From Muricauda sp. MAR_2010_75 (GTDB lineage Bacteria > Bacteroidota > Bacteroidia > Flavobacteriales > Flavobacteriaceae), in NCBI RefSeq assembly GCF_000745185.1, contig NZ_JQNJ01000001.1:496001-560000 (forward strand): a stretch of DNA of 64,000 bases. The letters are read 5' to 3'. Every line of letters starts with the position of its first letter. Positions within the stretch are counted from its first letter, which is position 1. Positions 54,495-64,000 of the stretch are shown one piece after another. Under the pieces are notes generated by a model, which searched no databases, had not been told where the DNA came from, and saw only the letters and a list, made by a program, of their open reading frames with translations. Position numbers and translations under genes: made by a program.

Positions 54495-55913
54495 GTGTTG
54501 GTACGATTAGCCAAATACAAACCATTGCTACTTTTCGCCTCTATCTTGATTCTGATGGTGAATTGCGCGCCTAAATTCTCAAATACTGAACTTCCCATTA
54601 AAGAACCAAAGGAATTCTCCCAAACTGGTTCCGCTATTATTGAAGACAAATGGTGGCATGCTTTTCAAGATGAAAATTTGAATAAATTGATTGACAGCGC
54701 CATGCAATCTAATTTGGATTTGGCGGCAACTTGGCAACAATTTATGGCCGCCAAAGCGGTGGTAAAGGGGCAAGCTTCCAGTAAATGGCCCGAAATCAAT
54801 GCATCGGCACAATCGGCCATTAATTTACCCGAACCCGATTTTGTGGGAGGAGAAAATACGCAGTTGGGGTTTTTGGCCAACTACGAACTAGATCTCTGGG
54901 GCCGAATCGGGACCGCCGTTAGAGCTGAAAAACTTAGGGCCGAAGCCAGCCTTTTCGATTACCGAGCCGCAGCCATCTCACTCTCCGCTGAAATCACTTC
55001 AACTTGGTACCAATTGGTCGCTGCCAAGCAACAATTAAAAATCACCGAAAATCAGATTGAAACAAACGAAGCCATTATCAAACTCATCCGCTCCCGATTT
55101 ACAGGAGGACAAATACGGGCTGTGGACATTCTCAGACAAGGTCAATTACTCGAGAGCACCAAAGAACAGCAAATCATTTTTTCAACCAATGTGCAAGTCT
55201 TGGAAAATCAGTTGGCCGTACTCTTGGGAAAGCAACCACAAGATAGTTTACCTTTTCATAAAATTGACTTGCCCAAGGTCCCAGAACTGCCAGAAACAGG
55301 TCTACCGCTTGAACTTGTGCGGAGAAGACCTGACCTTCAACAGTCGTATGCCCTATTACTGGCTGCCGATCAAGATTGGGCTTCAGCGGTTCGTAGCAAA
55401 TATCCGAGAATTTCAGTAAGTGCAAGAGGGCAACTGCGTTCCAACAGTTTTGAAAATCTTTTTGATAATTGGGCCTATTCCTTGGCCGGAAACATATTGG
55501 CCCCGCTATTCAACGGTGGACAGTTAAATGCCGAAGTGGACAGGACCCTCGCCATAAAACAACAACGCCTTTACCAATACGGACAAACTACCCTAACTGC
55601 CTTTCATGAAGTAGAAAATGCTCTTGTACAGGATATCATGCAGAAGCAACGGTTGGAGAACATTCAGCGGCAATTGGAGCTTGCGGAAAAAAGCAACAAG
55701 CAATTGCGGGTGGAATTCTTAAACGGCTTCAGTCCATATTTGGACGTATTGGTAGGTCTAGACCAAGAACAGCAGCTACGCAGGGACTTTGTTTCGGCAC
55801 AACTCCAACATATTCAGATTCGGGTTGGGTTGTACCGCGCACTGGCCGGAAGTTTTGAAACAGGCAGAGGTCTTGAAAATCAAAACCGAAACGTAAAAGA
55901 ACTGTATGAGTAG
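54495..55913 (+). CDS. TolC-like outer membrane efflux lipoprotein (NodT/OprM type)
   Basis: The open frame starts with GTG at 54495 (472 residues); TTG at 54498 is an alternative. The N-terminus is a lipoprotein signal (LILMVNC). Two outer membrane efflux repeats follow with the long coiled-coil helices (WWHAFQDENLNKLIDSAMQSNLDLAATWQQF, ELDLWGRIGTAVRAEKLRAEASLFDYRAA, VRRRPDLQQSYALLLAADQDWASAVRSKYPRISVSARGQL). It overlaps the membrane fusion protein gene by 8 bp. It forms the outer channel of the tripartite pump. Confidence 0.92.
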   Translation: MLVRLAKYKPLLLFASILILMVNCAPKFSNTELPIKEPKEFSQTGSAIIEDKWWHAFQDENLNKLIDSAMQSNLDLAATWQQFMAAKAVVKGQASSKWPEINASAQSAINLPEPDFVGGENTQLGFLANYELDLWGRIGTAVRAEKLRAEASLFDYRAAAISLSAEITSTWYQLVAAKQQLKITENQIETNEAIIKLIRSRFTGGQIRAVDILRQGQLLESTKEQQIIFSTNVQVLENQLAVLLGKQPQDSLPFHKIDLPKVPELPETGLPLELVRRRPDLQQSYALLLAADQDWASAVRSKYPRISVSARGQLRSNSFENLFDNWAYSLAGNILAPLFNGGQLNAEVDRTLAIKQQRLYQYGQTTLTAFHEVENALVQDIMQKQRLENIQRQLELAEKSNKQLRVEFLNGFSPYLDVLVGLDQEQQLRRDFVSAQLQHIQIRVGLYRALAGSFETGRGLENQNRNVKELYE

Positions 55914-57114
55914 TAAAAAAATACTATGGATTTGTTTGGCCATCTTGGCAGGTGGTGCGCTGATCACAACACTTATTTTTTCCACCGAACCCGAAGCACA
56001 ACGAGAGGGTGCTTCCATCGAAACCGCCATTCTGGTTGATGTAATCCAAGTGGAGTATGGCACTTTTGAACCCACCATCGTGGCCACAGGTACCGTTCAA
56101 CCAGTTGAAGATGTCATCCTAAGTCCATTGGTGTCAGGGCAAATTATACGGAGAGATCCCGCATTTACCCCTGGTGGATTTGTCAAAAAGGATGAAGTGC
56201 TATTGCAGATTGACCCTTCGGATTACAGAAACACACTGGAGCTCAGAAAAAGTGAATTGTTGCAGTCAGAAACGACGCTGGCCACCGAAATGGGAAGACA
56301 ACAAATAGCAGAACAAGACCTTCAACTCATAGCCAACGACTCGCTTTTTGGAGGCAATCCTCTTTCTGAAGAGGAACGGCAATTGGTCCTTAGAAAACCG
56401 CAACTCAATGCTGTAAAGGCCAACATCAATGCAGCTAGAGCTTCAGTTGACCAAGCGCAACTTAATCTGGACCGAACTACCATCCGTGCCCCTTTTGATG
56501 CCCATATTTTAAGTCAAAACGTAACCAAGGGCTCCCAAGTTTCACAAGGAGACGATTTGGGGAGAATTGTAGGTACAGAACATTATTGGGTAGCCGCTGC
56601 CGTTCCCGTTTCCAAAATACAATGGCTGGATTTCCCCAATGACGATACTGAAAAAGGTTCCCATGTACGAATTGAAAATCCAACAGCTTGGCCACCCAAT
56701 ACCTATCGTGAAGGGTATTTGGACAAACAAATTGGTGCCCTTGAGGGGCAAACTCGATTGGCTCGGGTTCTAGTTAAAGTCCAAGACCCCTTATCCACCA
56801 CAAAAGCCATGGAGAATCAACCAAAACTAATGATAGGAACCTTTGTTGAAGTCCATATTCAGGCTAACCCTGTTGAAAATGTAGTACGTCTGAACCGGGA
56901 TTTTGTTCGAAGCAATGAAACCGTATGGGTCATGAAAGATGCTAAGTTGGAAATTCGTGATGTTGAAATTGTATTGACCGATGATACACATTCCTACATC
57001 AGTGAAGGTTTGAACAAAGGTGAAATGATTGTGACCACGAACCTCAGTACCGTAACGGATGGCATTGATCTCCGTACCAAAAGCAATGAACCCACCACTC
57101 AAACACAGGAATAG
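55906..57114 (+). CDS. Periplasmic membrane fusion protein of an RND efflux pump
   Basis: This 402-residue protein has an N-terminal membrane anchor ([20 protein letters not shown]), a lipoyl/barrel-sandwich domain split by a helical hairpin ([21 protein letters not shown] ... [27 protein letters not shown]) and a beta-barrel plus membrane-proximal domain. It links the inner-membrane RND transporter to TolC. The gene overlaps tolC-like by 8 bp and is 1 bp before the RND gene. Confidence 0.92.
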   Translation: MSSKKILWICLAILAGGALITTLIFSTEPEAQREGASIETAILVDVIQVEYGTFEPTIVATGTVQPVEDVILSPLVSGQIIRRDPAFTPGGFVKKDEVLLQIDPSDYRNTLELRKSELLQSETTLATEMGRQQIAEQDLQLIANDSLFGGNPLSEEERQLVLRKPQLNAVKANINAARASVDQAQLNLDRTTIRAPFDAHILSQNVTKGSQVSQGDDLGRIVGTEHYWVAAAVPVSKIQWLDFPNDDTEKGSHVRIENPTAWPPNTYREGYLDKQIGALEGQTRLARVLVKVQDPLSTTKAMENQPKLMIGTFVEVHIQANPVENVVRLNRDFVRSNETVWVMKDAKLEIRDVEIVLTDDTHSYISEGLNKGEMIVTTNLSTVTDGIDLRTKSNEPTTQTQE

Positions 57115-57115
57115 G

Positions 57116-60100
57116 ATGAAGGAGGAGAATAAAGACAACAAAAAATCGCCGAGAAAGGAAGGTGCCATAGCCTATATGGCCCGTAATTCAATTGCCACCA
57201 ATTTATTGATGCTGTTGTTGATTGGTGGTGGTCTGTTTACCATGTATACCATTCAAAAAGAGGTGTTCCCTGAATTTCAGTTGGATTTTGTGGAGGTTTC
57301 AGTGGCCTACCCTGGGGCATCTCCTGCCGAGGTGGAACAAGGAGTACTCCAACCTGTTGAAGAAGCGGTTCGTGGGGTGCAGGGCATCAAGGAAATTGTC
57401 TCTCAGGCCAATGAAGGATCCGGAGAGGTCAGCATAGAATTGGTTGCTGGCACTGAACGCATGAAAGCATTTCAGGACATTGATCAGGCCATAAACCGTA
57501 TCCGCACCTTTCCGGATGATATTGAACGGCCCGAAGTTAGCCTGCGTTCCCGGCAACGGGATGTTCTCCAAATTGGTATCTATGGGGATGCCGATATCTG
57601 GACCTTGCGCCAAATCGCGGAACGTTTACGTACCATTTTGCTTAGTAATCCCGAAATCACCCAAGTGGAACTTAACAATGTTCCCGACTTTGAGACCCGT
57701 GTTGAAATCCCAAGAAATAACCTGCAAAAATACAACCTGACACTGGGCCAAGTGGCCGACATCATCCAACAGAGCAGTAACGATGTCCCTGCCGGTGCCG
57801 TTCAGACCCAAAGTGGTGAAATTCTCCTGCGCATGCAGGAACGAAAACAATGGGCGGAAGAATTTGGAAATATCACCATAGTGTCATCGCCATCAGGGGC
57901 TAAAGTGTACTTAAAAGACATTGCCACAATTACCGATGGTTTTGAAGAAACTGGATTTCATGGTCAATTCAACCAATCCAATTATGTGGAACTTCAAATT
58001 TTCCGGATTGGTGACCAATCACCCTTGGAAATTGCCAAGGTGGTGGAAAACATTTTAAAGGATTACCAACTGCCACCGGGAATCAACTTCCGTACCGATA
58101 GCAACCGCGCAGCAGATTATCAAGAACGTTTGTCGCTACTCACTGAAAATGGAATCCTCGCCATCGTCATTGTATTGATCATTCTGACATTGTTCTTAGA
58201 ATATCGATTGGCCTTTTGGGTCATGATCGGTATGACCATTTCCTTTATTGGTGGGATGATCATTCTACCCTTAATCGGAGTAAGTGTAAACATGATTTCC
58301 ATGTTTGGGTTTTTGGTGGTACTTGGGATTGTGGTGGATGATGCCATTGTTGTGGGGGAAAATGTGTATGAATACCGTCAAAAAGGGTTGAGCCCCATGA
58401 AAGCCGCCATTGCCGGGACCAAAGATGTCTCATTACCCGTTATTTTTAGTATCATCACTACCATCATTGCCTTTGTTCCCCTGCTCTTCATGCCCGGAGA
58501 AACTGGAAAGTTCTGGCAGCCCTTGCCCGCTGTGGTCATTGTTATTTTGGCTGTTTCCCTGCTTGAAGCTTTGTTCATACTCCCTTCACACTTGGGCCAT
58601 TTAAAAGAGAAGAAAAACAAAAATAAGTGGGTGTTGAAATTGGAAGGGTGGCAACGAAATTTTGCAAAGAGCTTTGACAATTTCATAGAGAAACGATACC
58701 GTCCCTTGTTGGATATCTGCTTAAAACATCGATACATTACGCTGAGCATCGCCGTGACTTTGTTATTGATTGTAGGTGGCTACGGTTACAGTGGTCACAT
58801 GGGTATGATCATGATGCCTGAGGTTGCCGCCGATGAAATTGAAGCTGGTGTTCGATTGCCCGTTGGCACCACCCCAGACCAAGCCGCTAAGGTTGCTCAT
58901 GACATTTCGGAAGCCACGCAACGTATGTTCGAGGAGCATAATCTTTATGAAGTTGCCGAAGGCATCAAAACCAACGTTCGGGGACAGAATTTTATCGATG
59001 TTGAAATCGTGATGCTTCCCCCAGATCAAAGAAATATTACCGCCGGTGAGGTCATTGCCCTTTGGCGGGACAATATTGGGGATATTGAAGGTGTGGACCA
59101 AATCACCTTTGAAGCTGAACGAGGTCCCGGCGGAGCCCGTCAGGCCATCAGCATCGACCTTAGCCATTCTAACATTGATGTGTTGGAGGAAGCCAGTACA
59201 GCATTTGTAAACCGGATGCAGGCTTTTTCCAATACCCGTGATGTAACCGATAATTACAACAAAGGAAAAACACAATTCAATTTTAAGCTGTTGCCCCAAG
59301 GAAGGAATCTTGGGCTTACTTCGGATGAAGTTGGAAGACAGGTCAGGGATGCCTTCTTTGGTGCTCTGGCCATGCGGCAATTGCGTGGGATGGACGAAAT
59401 TGAAGTTCGGGTGAAGCTGCCCTTGCACGAACGAAAAGACATCAAAAATCTGGAAAAATTTTTACTTCGAACACCAGATGGGGTCGAAGTCCCATTATTT
59501 GATGTTGTAGAAATTGAACAACAGGAAGCGTTCACCAACATCAACCGCCGCGATGGCCGAAGAGTGGTCAATGTGGGTATGGATGTGGAACCTGCCAATT
59601 CTGTGGGAAGGGTCATAGCCAAGGTTCAAGAAGAAACGTTGCCCCAGCTTCGGGCCGATTTTCCCGGAATAACTTGGAGTTTTGAGGGTAGCCAAGCCGA
59701 CATGCGTGAAAGTACGAGTGTTCTTCGGGCTGGATTTGCCATTGCAATGCTCCTGATCTATGCACTGCTTGCCATTGCCTTCAGTAGTTATTCGCAACCC
59801 TTGATCGTTATGTTCGCCATCCCATTCGGAATTGTTGGGGCCGTTATTGGTCATATTTTGTTGGGATACGATCTATCACTGGTAAGTTTAATGGGAGTAA
59901 TCGCCTTATCCGGGGTTGTTGTCAACGACTCTCTTATTATGATAGACTATGCCAACAAACGTAGAAAAGAAGGTGACCCCATCTACAAATCCATCCACGA
60001 AGCAGGTCTGCGAAGGTTTCGACCCATTATCTTGACCACAATGACCACTTTTGGTGGACTCGCTCCCATTATCTTGGAAACATCAAGCCAGGCTTTCTAT

Positions 60101-60274
60101 CTAATTCCCATGGCCATCTCTTTGGGGTTCGGGATTGTTTTTGCCACCACCATCATATTGGTTATTGTACCCTGTCTGTATTTAATTTTGGAAGACTTGA
60201 GACTTTTAATCGCCAAAGGGCGAACCGTTAAGGAAGTCAATGTAACTGACATCCCCATTCCTTCAGATAAATAA
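57116..60274 (+). CDS. RND-family efflux transporter
   Basis: The ATG at 57116, 1 bp after the membrane fusion gene, gives 1052 residues; an upstream in-frame extension overlaps that gene. The protein has a transmembrane helix near residues 27-45 ([18 protein letters not shown]), two large periplasmic loops, and the RND proton-relay segment [17 protein letters not shown] in TM4. A second block of helices ends [24 protein letters not shown]. Such pumps expel drugs, detergents or metabolites with proton antiport; the substrate is not predictable. It is the AcrB/MexF-like part of the operon. Confidence 0.93.
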   Translation: MKEENKDNKKSPRKEGAIAYMARNSIATNLLMLLLIGGGLFTMYTIQKEVFPEFQLDFVEVSVAYPGASPAEVEQGVLQPVEEAVRGVQGIKEIVSQANEGSGEVSIELVAGTERMKAFQDIDQAINRIRTFPDDIERPEVSLRSRQRDVLQIGIYGDADIWTLRQIAERLRTILLSNPEITQVELNNVPDFETRVEIPRNNLQKYNLTLGQVADIIQQSSNDVPAGAVQTQSGEILLRMQERKQWAEEFGNITIVSSPSGAKVYLKDIATITDGFEETGFHGQFNQSNYVELQIFRIGDQSPLEIAKVVENILKDYQLPPGINFRTDSNRAADYQERLSLLTENGILAIVIVLIILTLFLEYRLAFWVMIGMTISFIGGMIILPLIGVSVNMISMFGFLVVLGIVVDDAIVVGENVYEYRQKGLSPMKAAIAGTKDVSLPVIFSIITTIIAFVPLLFMPGETGKFWQPLPAVVIVILAVSLLEALFILPSHLGHLKEKKNKNKWVLKLEGWQRNFAKSFDNFIEKRYRPLLDICLKHRYITLSIAVTLLLIVGGYGYSGHMGMIMMPEVAADEIEAGVRLPVGTTPDQAAKVAHDISEATQRMFEEHNLYEVAEGIKTNVRGQNFIDVEIVMLPPDQRNITAGEVIALWRDNIGDIEGVDQITFEAERGPGGARQAISIDLSHSNIDVLEEASTAFVNRMQAFSNTRDVTDNYNKGKTQFNFKLLPQGRNLGLTSDEVGRQVRDAFFGALAMRQLRGMDEIEVRVKLPLHERKDIKNLEKFLLRTPDGVEVPLFDVVEIEQQEAFTNINRRDGRRVVNVGMDVEPANSVGRVIAKVQEETLPQLRADFPGITWSFEGSQADMRESTSVLRAGFAIAMLLIYALLAIAFSSYSQPLIVMFAIPFGIVGAVIGHILLGYDLSLVSLMGVIALSGVVVNDSLIMIDYANKRRKEGDPIYKSIHEAGLRRFRPIILTTMTTFGGLAPIILETSSQAFYLIPMAISLGFGIVFATTIILVIVPCLYLILEDLRLLIAKGRTVKEVNVTDIPIPSDK

Positions 60275-60498
60275 TTTGATGCACATTACGCAGGTATGGA
60301 GGAAGGGTAATATAATATCAATTCCATTTATTGGCAGCCTCATGGAAAAATAGGGCATTATTGGTTTTTATGAGTTCAGTTTCAAAAATCTTGAACAGTT
60401 TTACCATTTTTCCGAAAAGCCTCTAAAAATAAAGGAAGCCCGTAATTTATAGTGCCTTATTGACTATCTTATGTAGCTTTAAGTCAGAATTACCAACT

Positions 60499-63400
60499 AT
60501 GAAACCTAAATTTCCCCTGATTCCCCTTTTCTTATTTCTTTTTTTGACCTCTTTTGCCCAAACCGACCCAACCGTCTTCAATGATTTGGAATTCCGTTTT
60601 ATCGGTCCCGAAGGCAATCGCGCCATTGCCATTGCAGGTGTACCCGGTGACCCAATGATCAATTACATCGGAGCTGCCTCCGGTGGGCTCTGGAAAACTA
60701 CTGACGGAGGTATCAACTGGGAGCCCATTTTTGATGACCAAGACGTTTCTTCCATCGGGTCATTGGCCATTGCTCCCTCAAATCCAGATATTGTTTGGGC
60801 GGGAACAGGAGAAACCTTTGTCATTCGTCCTGCCCATGCTATGGGTGATGGTATTTACAAATCTGAAGATGCCGGAAAGACCTGGAAAAAAATGGGATTG
60901 GAAAAAACAGGGCGTATCGGGCGGGTAATCGTACACCCTACCAATCCTGATATTGTATATGCCGCAGCATTGGGCCATACCTATGGACCGCAGCAAGACC
61001 GTGGCGTCTTCAAAACCACTGATGGTGGAAAAACCTGGAAAAAAATATTTTTTGTGGATGAAAACACGGGTGCGGCAGAATTGGCCATCGACCCAAAAAA
61101 CCCAGACCGACTTTTAGTGGGGATGTGGTCCATACACATCAATACATGGGGATTGAACAGTGGCGGCCCCGGCGGAGGAGTTTATCGCACCACAGATGGC
61201 GGTGAAACTTGGGAATCCCTATCCAAATATGGTTTGCCCGGAGGAAAAGATAATCCTGTTGGTAAAACGGCAGTGGCGATTGCCCCGTCCCAGCCCAATG
61301 TGGTATACGCACTTTTTGAAATTGACAGCCCTGCCCTTTATCGCTCCGAGGATTTTGGAAATACATGGACACTTCAAACCCGTAACCATGACATTGCGGA
61401 ACGGGCTCCGTATTACACCCGAATGGCTGTTTCTCCTGCCAATCCTGACGAACTTTATTTTGCCAGTGTAAAATTCAGTACTTCCAAGGATGGCGGAAAA
61501 ACCATATCCGGAGGATATGCTGCCGGTGGTGACAATCATGATATTTGGTTGGACCCCATCAATGCAGACCGTATGATGGTGGCCCATGATGGATGTGCCA
61601 GTATCACCTTGAATCATGGTGAAAGTTTTCAACGAGTGGTCCTTCCCATTGCGCAAATGTATCACGCCGCAGTGGATGACCAAATACCCTATAACGTTTA
61701 TGGAAACCGTCAAGATGGGTATTCCTATAAAGGTCCCAGCAATAGTTTGCAAGGTTATATTCCTCTGGGTCTATGGGAAGGTGTAGGTGGATGTGAGAGT
61801 GGATTCGCACAACCGGACCCTTTTGATAATGATATTGTCTGGTCTGGTTGTTACGACGGTGGTTTGCAACGTTACAATGCCAGAACCGGTCATGCCCAGG
61901 ACGTTCGGGTTTGGCCTGAAGCTGGGTACGGATGGGAACCCGGTAAGCTCAAATACCGCTGGCACTGGAACTTTCCTTTGGCGTTTTCGCCCCATACCCG
62001 TCACCGTGTATATGTAGGAAGTCAATTTGTACACATAAGTGATGATAATGGACAAAGTTGGCAGGTCATTAGTCCCGATTTGACCTTAAACGTCAAATCG
62101 CATCAAAAAAGTTCTGGTGGAATTGCAACAGATAACTTAATGACCTTTGATGGAGCGACACTGTTTAGCATTGTGGAATCCAAATTGGAACCGGGCCTTA
62201 TCTGGACTGGAAGTAATGATGGGCAAGTAAATTTGACACGGGACGGCGGTGAGACCTGGACCAATGTGACCCAAAACATTACCGGTTTACCTAAATGGGG
62301 CACAGTGACCAATATTGAGGTGTCCCACTTTACAAAAGGTACAGTTTACATCGCCGTAGATCTTCATCAGATGGGTGATTTTGATCCTTATATTTATAAG
62401 ACTTCGGATTATGGCCAAAGCTGGAAATTGGTGAGCGGCAACGTTCCAAAATCCGTGCACAGTTTTGCACACGTCATTAAAGAGGACCCAAAAAGGGAGG
62501 GCATGCTCTACCTTGGGGTCGACAATGGAATCTACATCAGCACCAATGATGGAGCAAGTTGGATGCGTTTGCGAAACAACCTTCCCCCTGCCCCAGTCTA
62601 TTGGTTGGAAATCCAAGAACGTTTTGATGATTTGGTAGTGGGAACCTATGGAAGGGGCTACTACATTTTGGACAATATTGCACCGTTGCGGGAATACGAC
62701 ATGGATGCCAAGGGCAAGGACGCTCATTTGTTCAGTTTGCGCCAAGCCTACCGCTTTCAAGATAAACAGAGTATAAAAACGGATGGACCCAGTCTGAATG
62801 CTGGTACAAATCCAGCCTACGGTGCTGATATCAACTATTATTTGGCAGATGATGACCATGAGAAGGTTGAAATTCAGATTCTATCCGAAACCGATGACCT
62901 TATCAGGACGCTGGAAGGAAAGAAAGAGGCTGGCGTGAACCGCGTCATGTGGGACCTAAGATATGAACCCACCTATAAACCCAAACTGCAGTCAACACCT
63001 CCTGGAAGACCATGGGTGCAGCTCAACGGAGAAGGGTGGCGACCCTTAGTGACCTGGGACTTGGATTTGATGCGCGGACAATATGGGCCAAAAACGGTTC
63101 CCGGTGTTTACAAAGTCAAATTGATTGTAGATGACAAGGAATACATTCGAGAAGTGGAAGTATTAAAAGACCCGTCTACCGAAGGTAGTCTGGAAGATAT
63201 TGAAAAACAAGTGGCCTTTTCGTTGGAACTGCGCGATGCTATGAATCTTGCTGTGACCATGATCAATGATATTGAAACGATACGTGCCGAGTTGAACGAG
63301 GTTATCCCTCAATTAAAAAATAAGGCTGATTCAAAAAAAGCAGAAGAGCTTCGGGTTTTGGCAGAGTCGATAGCGGGCACATTGTACGACATTCATTTAA

Positions 63401-63660
63401 CAGGTGCCCGCGAAGATGCCTTTAGGTCCCCCATGAAACTTTACGGCCGATTGAGCTCATTGGCGAGTGATATTACGGGATACGGCGTAGATTTTAAACC
63501 CACGGACCAACAAGAAGATGTATATTCAATTTTCAACAAAAGGTTAAAAGATGTTGATGCCAGATTCAAGAGGTTCATGAACGTGGAAATCAAGACCTTT
63601 AACGACCAGTTGAAGAAAAGTGAGCTTCAAATCCTTTTGGATAAGAAAATAAAGTCATAA
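60499..63660 (+). CDS. Secreted BNR/Asp-box repeat protein (VPS10/sortilin-like glycosidase-type propeller)
   Basis: The ATG at 60499 (1053 residues) gives a clear signal peptide (PLFLFLFLTSFAQ); the open frame starts at 60460. At least nine Asp-box repeats of the S/T-x-D-x-G-x-T-W type are visible (TTDGGINW, SEDAGKTW, TTDGGKTW, TTDGGETW, SEDFGNTW, SDDNGQSW, TRDGGETW, TSDYGQSW, STNDGASW), forming one or two propellers. A C-terminal region of about 300 residues follows (YDDLVVGTYGRGYYILDN, then helical). Such proteins are often annotated as glycosyl hydrolases, but no active site is visible; a binding or peptidase-inhibitor role is possible. It may be unrelated to the mannan locus. Confidence 0.82.
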   Translation: MKPKFPLIPLFLFLFLTSFAQTDPTVFNDLEFRFIGPEGNRAIAIAGVPGDPMINYIGAASGGLWKTTDGGINWEPIFDDQDVSSIGSLAIAPSNPDIVWAGTGETFVIRPAHAMGDGIYKSEDAGKTWKKMGLEKTGRIGRVIVHPTNPDIVYAAALGHTYGPQQDRGVFKTTDGGKTWKKIFFVDENTGAAELAIDPKNPDRLLVGMWSIHINTWGLNSGGPGGGVYRTTDGGETWESLSKYGLPGGKDNPVGKTAVAIAPSQPNVVYALFEIDSPALYRSEDFGNTWTLQTRNHDIAERAPYYTRMAVSPANPDELYFASVKFSTSKDGGKTISGGYAAGGDNHDIWLDPINADRMMVAHDGCASITLNHGESFQRVVLPIAQMYHAAVDDQIPYNVYGNRQDGYSYKGPSNSLQGYIPLGLWEGVGGCESGFAQPDPFDNDIVWSGCYDGGLQRYNARTGHAQDVRVWPEAGYGWEPGKLKYRWHWNFPLAFSPHTRHRVYVGSQFVHISDDNGQSWQVISPDLTLNVKSHQKSSGGIATDNLMTFDGATLFSIVESKLEPGLIWTGSNDGQVNLTRDGGETWTNVTQNITGLPKWGTVTNIEVSHFTKGTVYIAVDLHQMGDFDPYIYKTSDYGQSWKLVSGNVPKSVHSFAHVIKEDPKREGMLYLGVDNGIYISTNDGASWMRLRNNLPPAPVYWLEIQERFDDLVVGTYGRGYYILDNIAPLREYDMDAKGKDAHLFSLRQAYRFQDKQSIKTDGPSLNAGTNPAYGADINYYLADDDHEKVEIQILSETDDLIRTLEGKKEAGVNRVMWDLRYEPTYKPKLQSTPPGRPWVQLNGEGWRPLVTWDLDLMRGQYGPKTVPGVYKVKLIVDDKEYIREVEVLKDPSTEGSLEDIEKQVAFSLELRDAMNLAVTMINDIETIRAELNEVIPQLKNKADSKKAEELRVLAESIAGTLYDIHLTGAREDAFRSPMKLYGRLSSLASDITGYGVDFKPTDQQEDVYSIFNKRLKDVDARFKRFMNVEIKTFNDQLKKSELQILLDKKIKS

Positions 63661-63682
63661 AATACAGTATGGGTTGAGAATA

Positions 63683-63711
63683 AAAAAGGATGGCCAAAAG
63701 CCATCCTTTTT
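63683..63711. terminator. Bidirectional rho-independent terminator
   Basis: A 12-bp stem AAAAAGGATGGC / GCCATCCTTTTT with a CAAAA loop, between the BNR-repeat gene and a convergent partial gene. Confidence 0.85.
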
Positions 63712-63752
63712 TTACTAACTCAAACAAATCAATAACAAAATCCTTTTGGATT

Positions 63753-64000
63753 TTACTCAAATTCCATAACATATTGCTTAAACTCCGAGGAATTGAACAT
63801 GCCATTGGCATCATGCGCCACATTGGGCACAATAATTTTTCTATGGTTATGGGTTGAGGTATAAAAGGTTTCCATATATGTGAACATATTTTCTCCCCGT
63901 GCAAATCGATTTGAACCCAACAAAGTTGCCTGACAATCGGTGGTGTTCAGTGTACCCGTAGTGGATATATCATCACTGCCCAGTAAATAAATTGTATTTC
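63753..64000 (-). CDS. Alpha/beta hydrolase-like protein, 3' end only
   Basis: The gene enters from the right edge; 81 residues plus stop are visible. The fragment contains YLLGSDD, RFARGENMF and VPNVAHDANGMFNS, a C-terminal pattern in which the His of AHDA would be the catalytic histidine of an alpha/beta hydrolase. The nucleophile and N-terminal part lie outside the window, so the substrate cannot be guessed. Confidence 0.6.
   Translation of the reverse strand, partial: NTIYLLGSDDISTTGTLNTTDCQATLLGSNRFARGENMFTYMETFYTSTHNHRKIIVPNVAHDANGMFNSSEFKQYVMEFE

Overview
The window comes from a member of the Bacteroidota, most likely a marine Flavobacteriaceae species. The evidence is two SusC/SusD pairs, a hybrid two-component regulator with an AraC output domain, many Bacteroidota-type lipoproteins, moderate GC content and few Shine-Dalgarno-like sites. 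No rRNA gene, complete tRNA gene or CRISPR array was seen. Genus and species cannot be named from the sequence alone.

Layout. (1) 1-17 kb is a polysaccharide utilization locus that looks aimed at beta-mannan or glucomannan. A plus-strand run of GH9, GH26 and a GH30-like enzyme converges on a minus-strand operon susC-susD-ASPIC/FG-GAP lipoprotein-GH26 lipoprotein-GH130 phosphorylase. (2) 17-21 kb holds the hybrid two-component regulator, divergent from susC. (3) 21-38 kb holds a di-heme peroxidase-like protein, a second susC/susD pair, a Tat-exported Gfo/Idh/MocA oxidoreductase, a second ASPIC/FG-GAP lipoprotein, a ConA-like/TolB-propeller protein, a ThuA-like protein and a sugar isomerase-like TIM barrel. 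(4) 37-47 kb holds a second ConA-like/TolB protein, a Tat-exported mannonate dehydratase-like protein, a GMC flavoprotein with a gluconate-2-dehydrogenase-subunit-3-like partner, a cytochrome c/FG-GAP fusion and a sialate-O-acetylesterase-type esterase. (5) 47-54 kb is accessory DNA: a broken conjugative-transposon traN remnant, a tripartite hipB-hipS-hipT-like toxin-antitoxin operon with three evenly spaced operator-like sites, an AT-rich three-gene operon of unknown function, a pair of imperfect direct repeats, and a relic of a glycoside hydrolase. (6) 54-64 kb returns to core-like genes: a TolC/MFP/RND efflux operon, a large BNR-repeat (VPS10/sortilin-like) secreted protein and the 3' end of an alpha/beta hydrolase-like gene.

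How the genes may work together. GH9, GH26 and the GH30-like enzyme would cut a glucomannan-type polymer outside the cell or in the periplasm. SusC/SusD would import the fragments, and the cytoplasmic GH130 would phosphorolyse mannosyl-glucose or manno-oligosaccharides. The esterase could remove acetyl groups. The second half of the locus has the parts list of periplasmic sugar oxidation (GMC flavoprotein, small subunit, c-type cytochromes) plus 3-keto-sugar-type accessory proteins (Gfo/Idh, ThuA, TIM barrel). The link between a mannan locus and an oxidative glycoside route is inference, but it is the most interesting system-level reading of this window.
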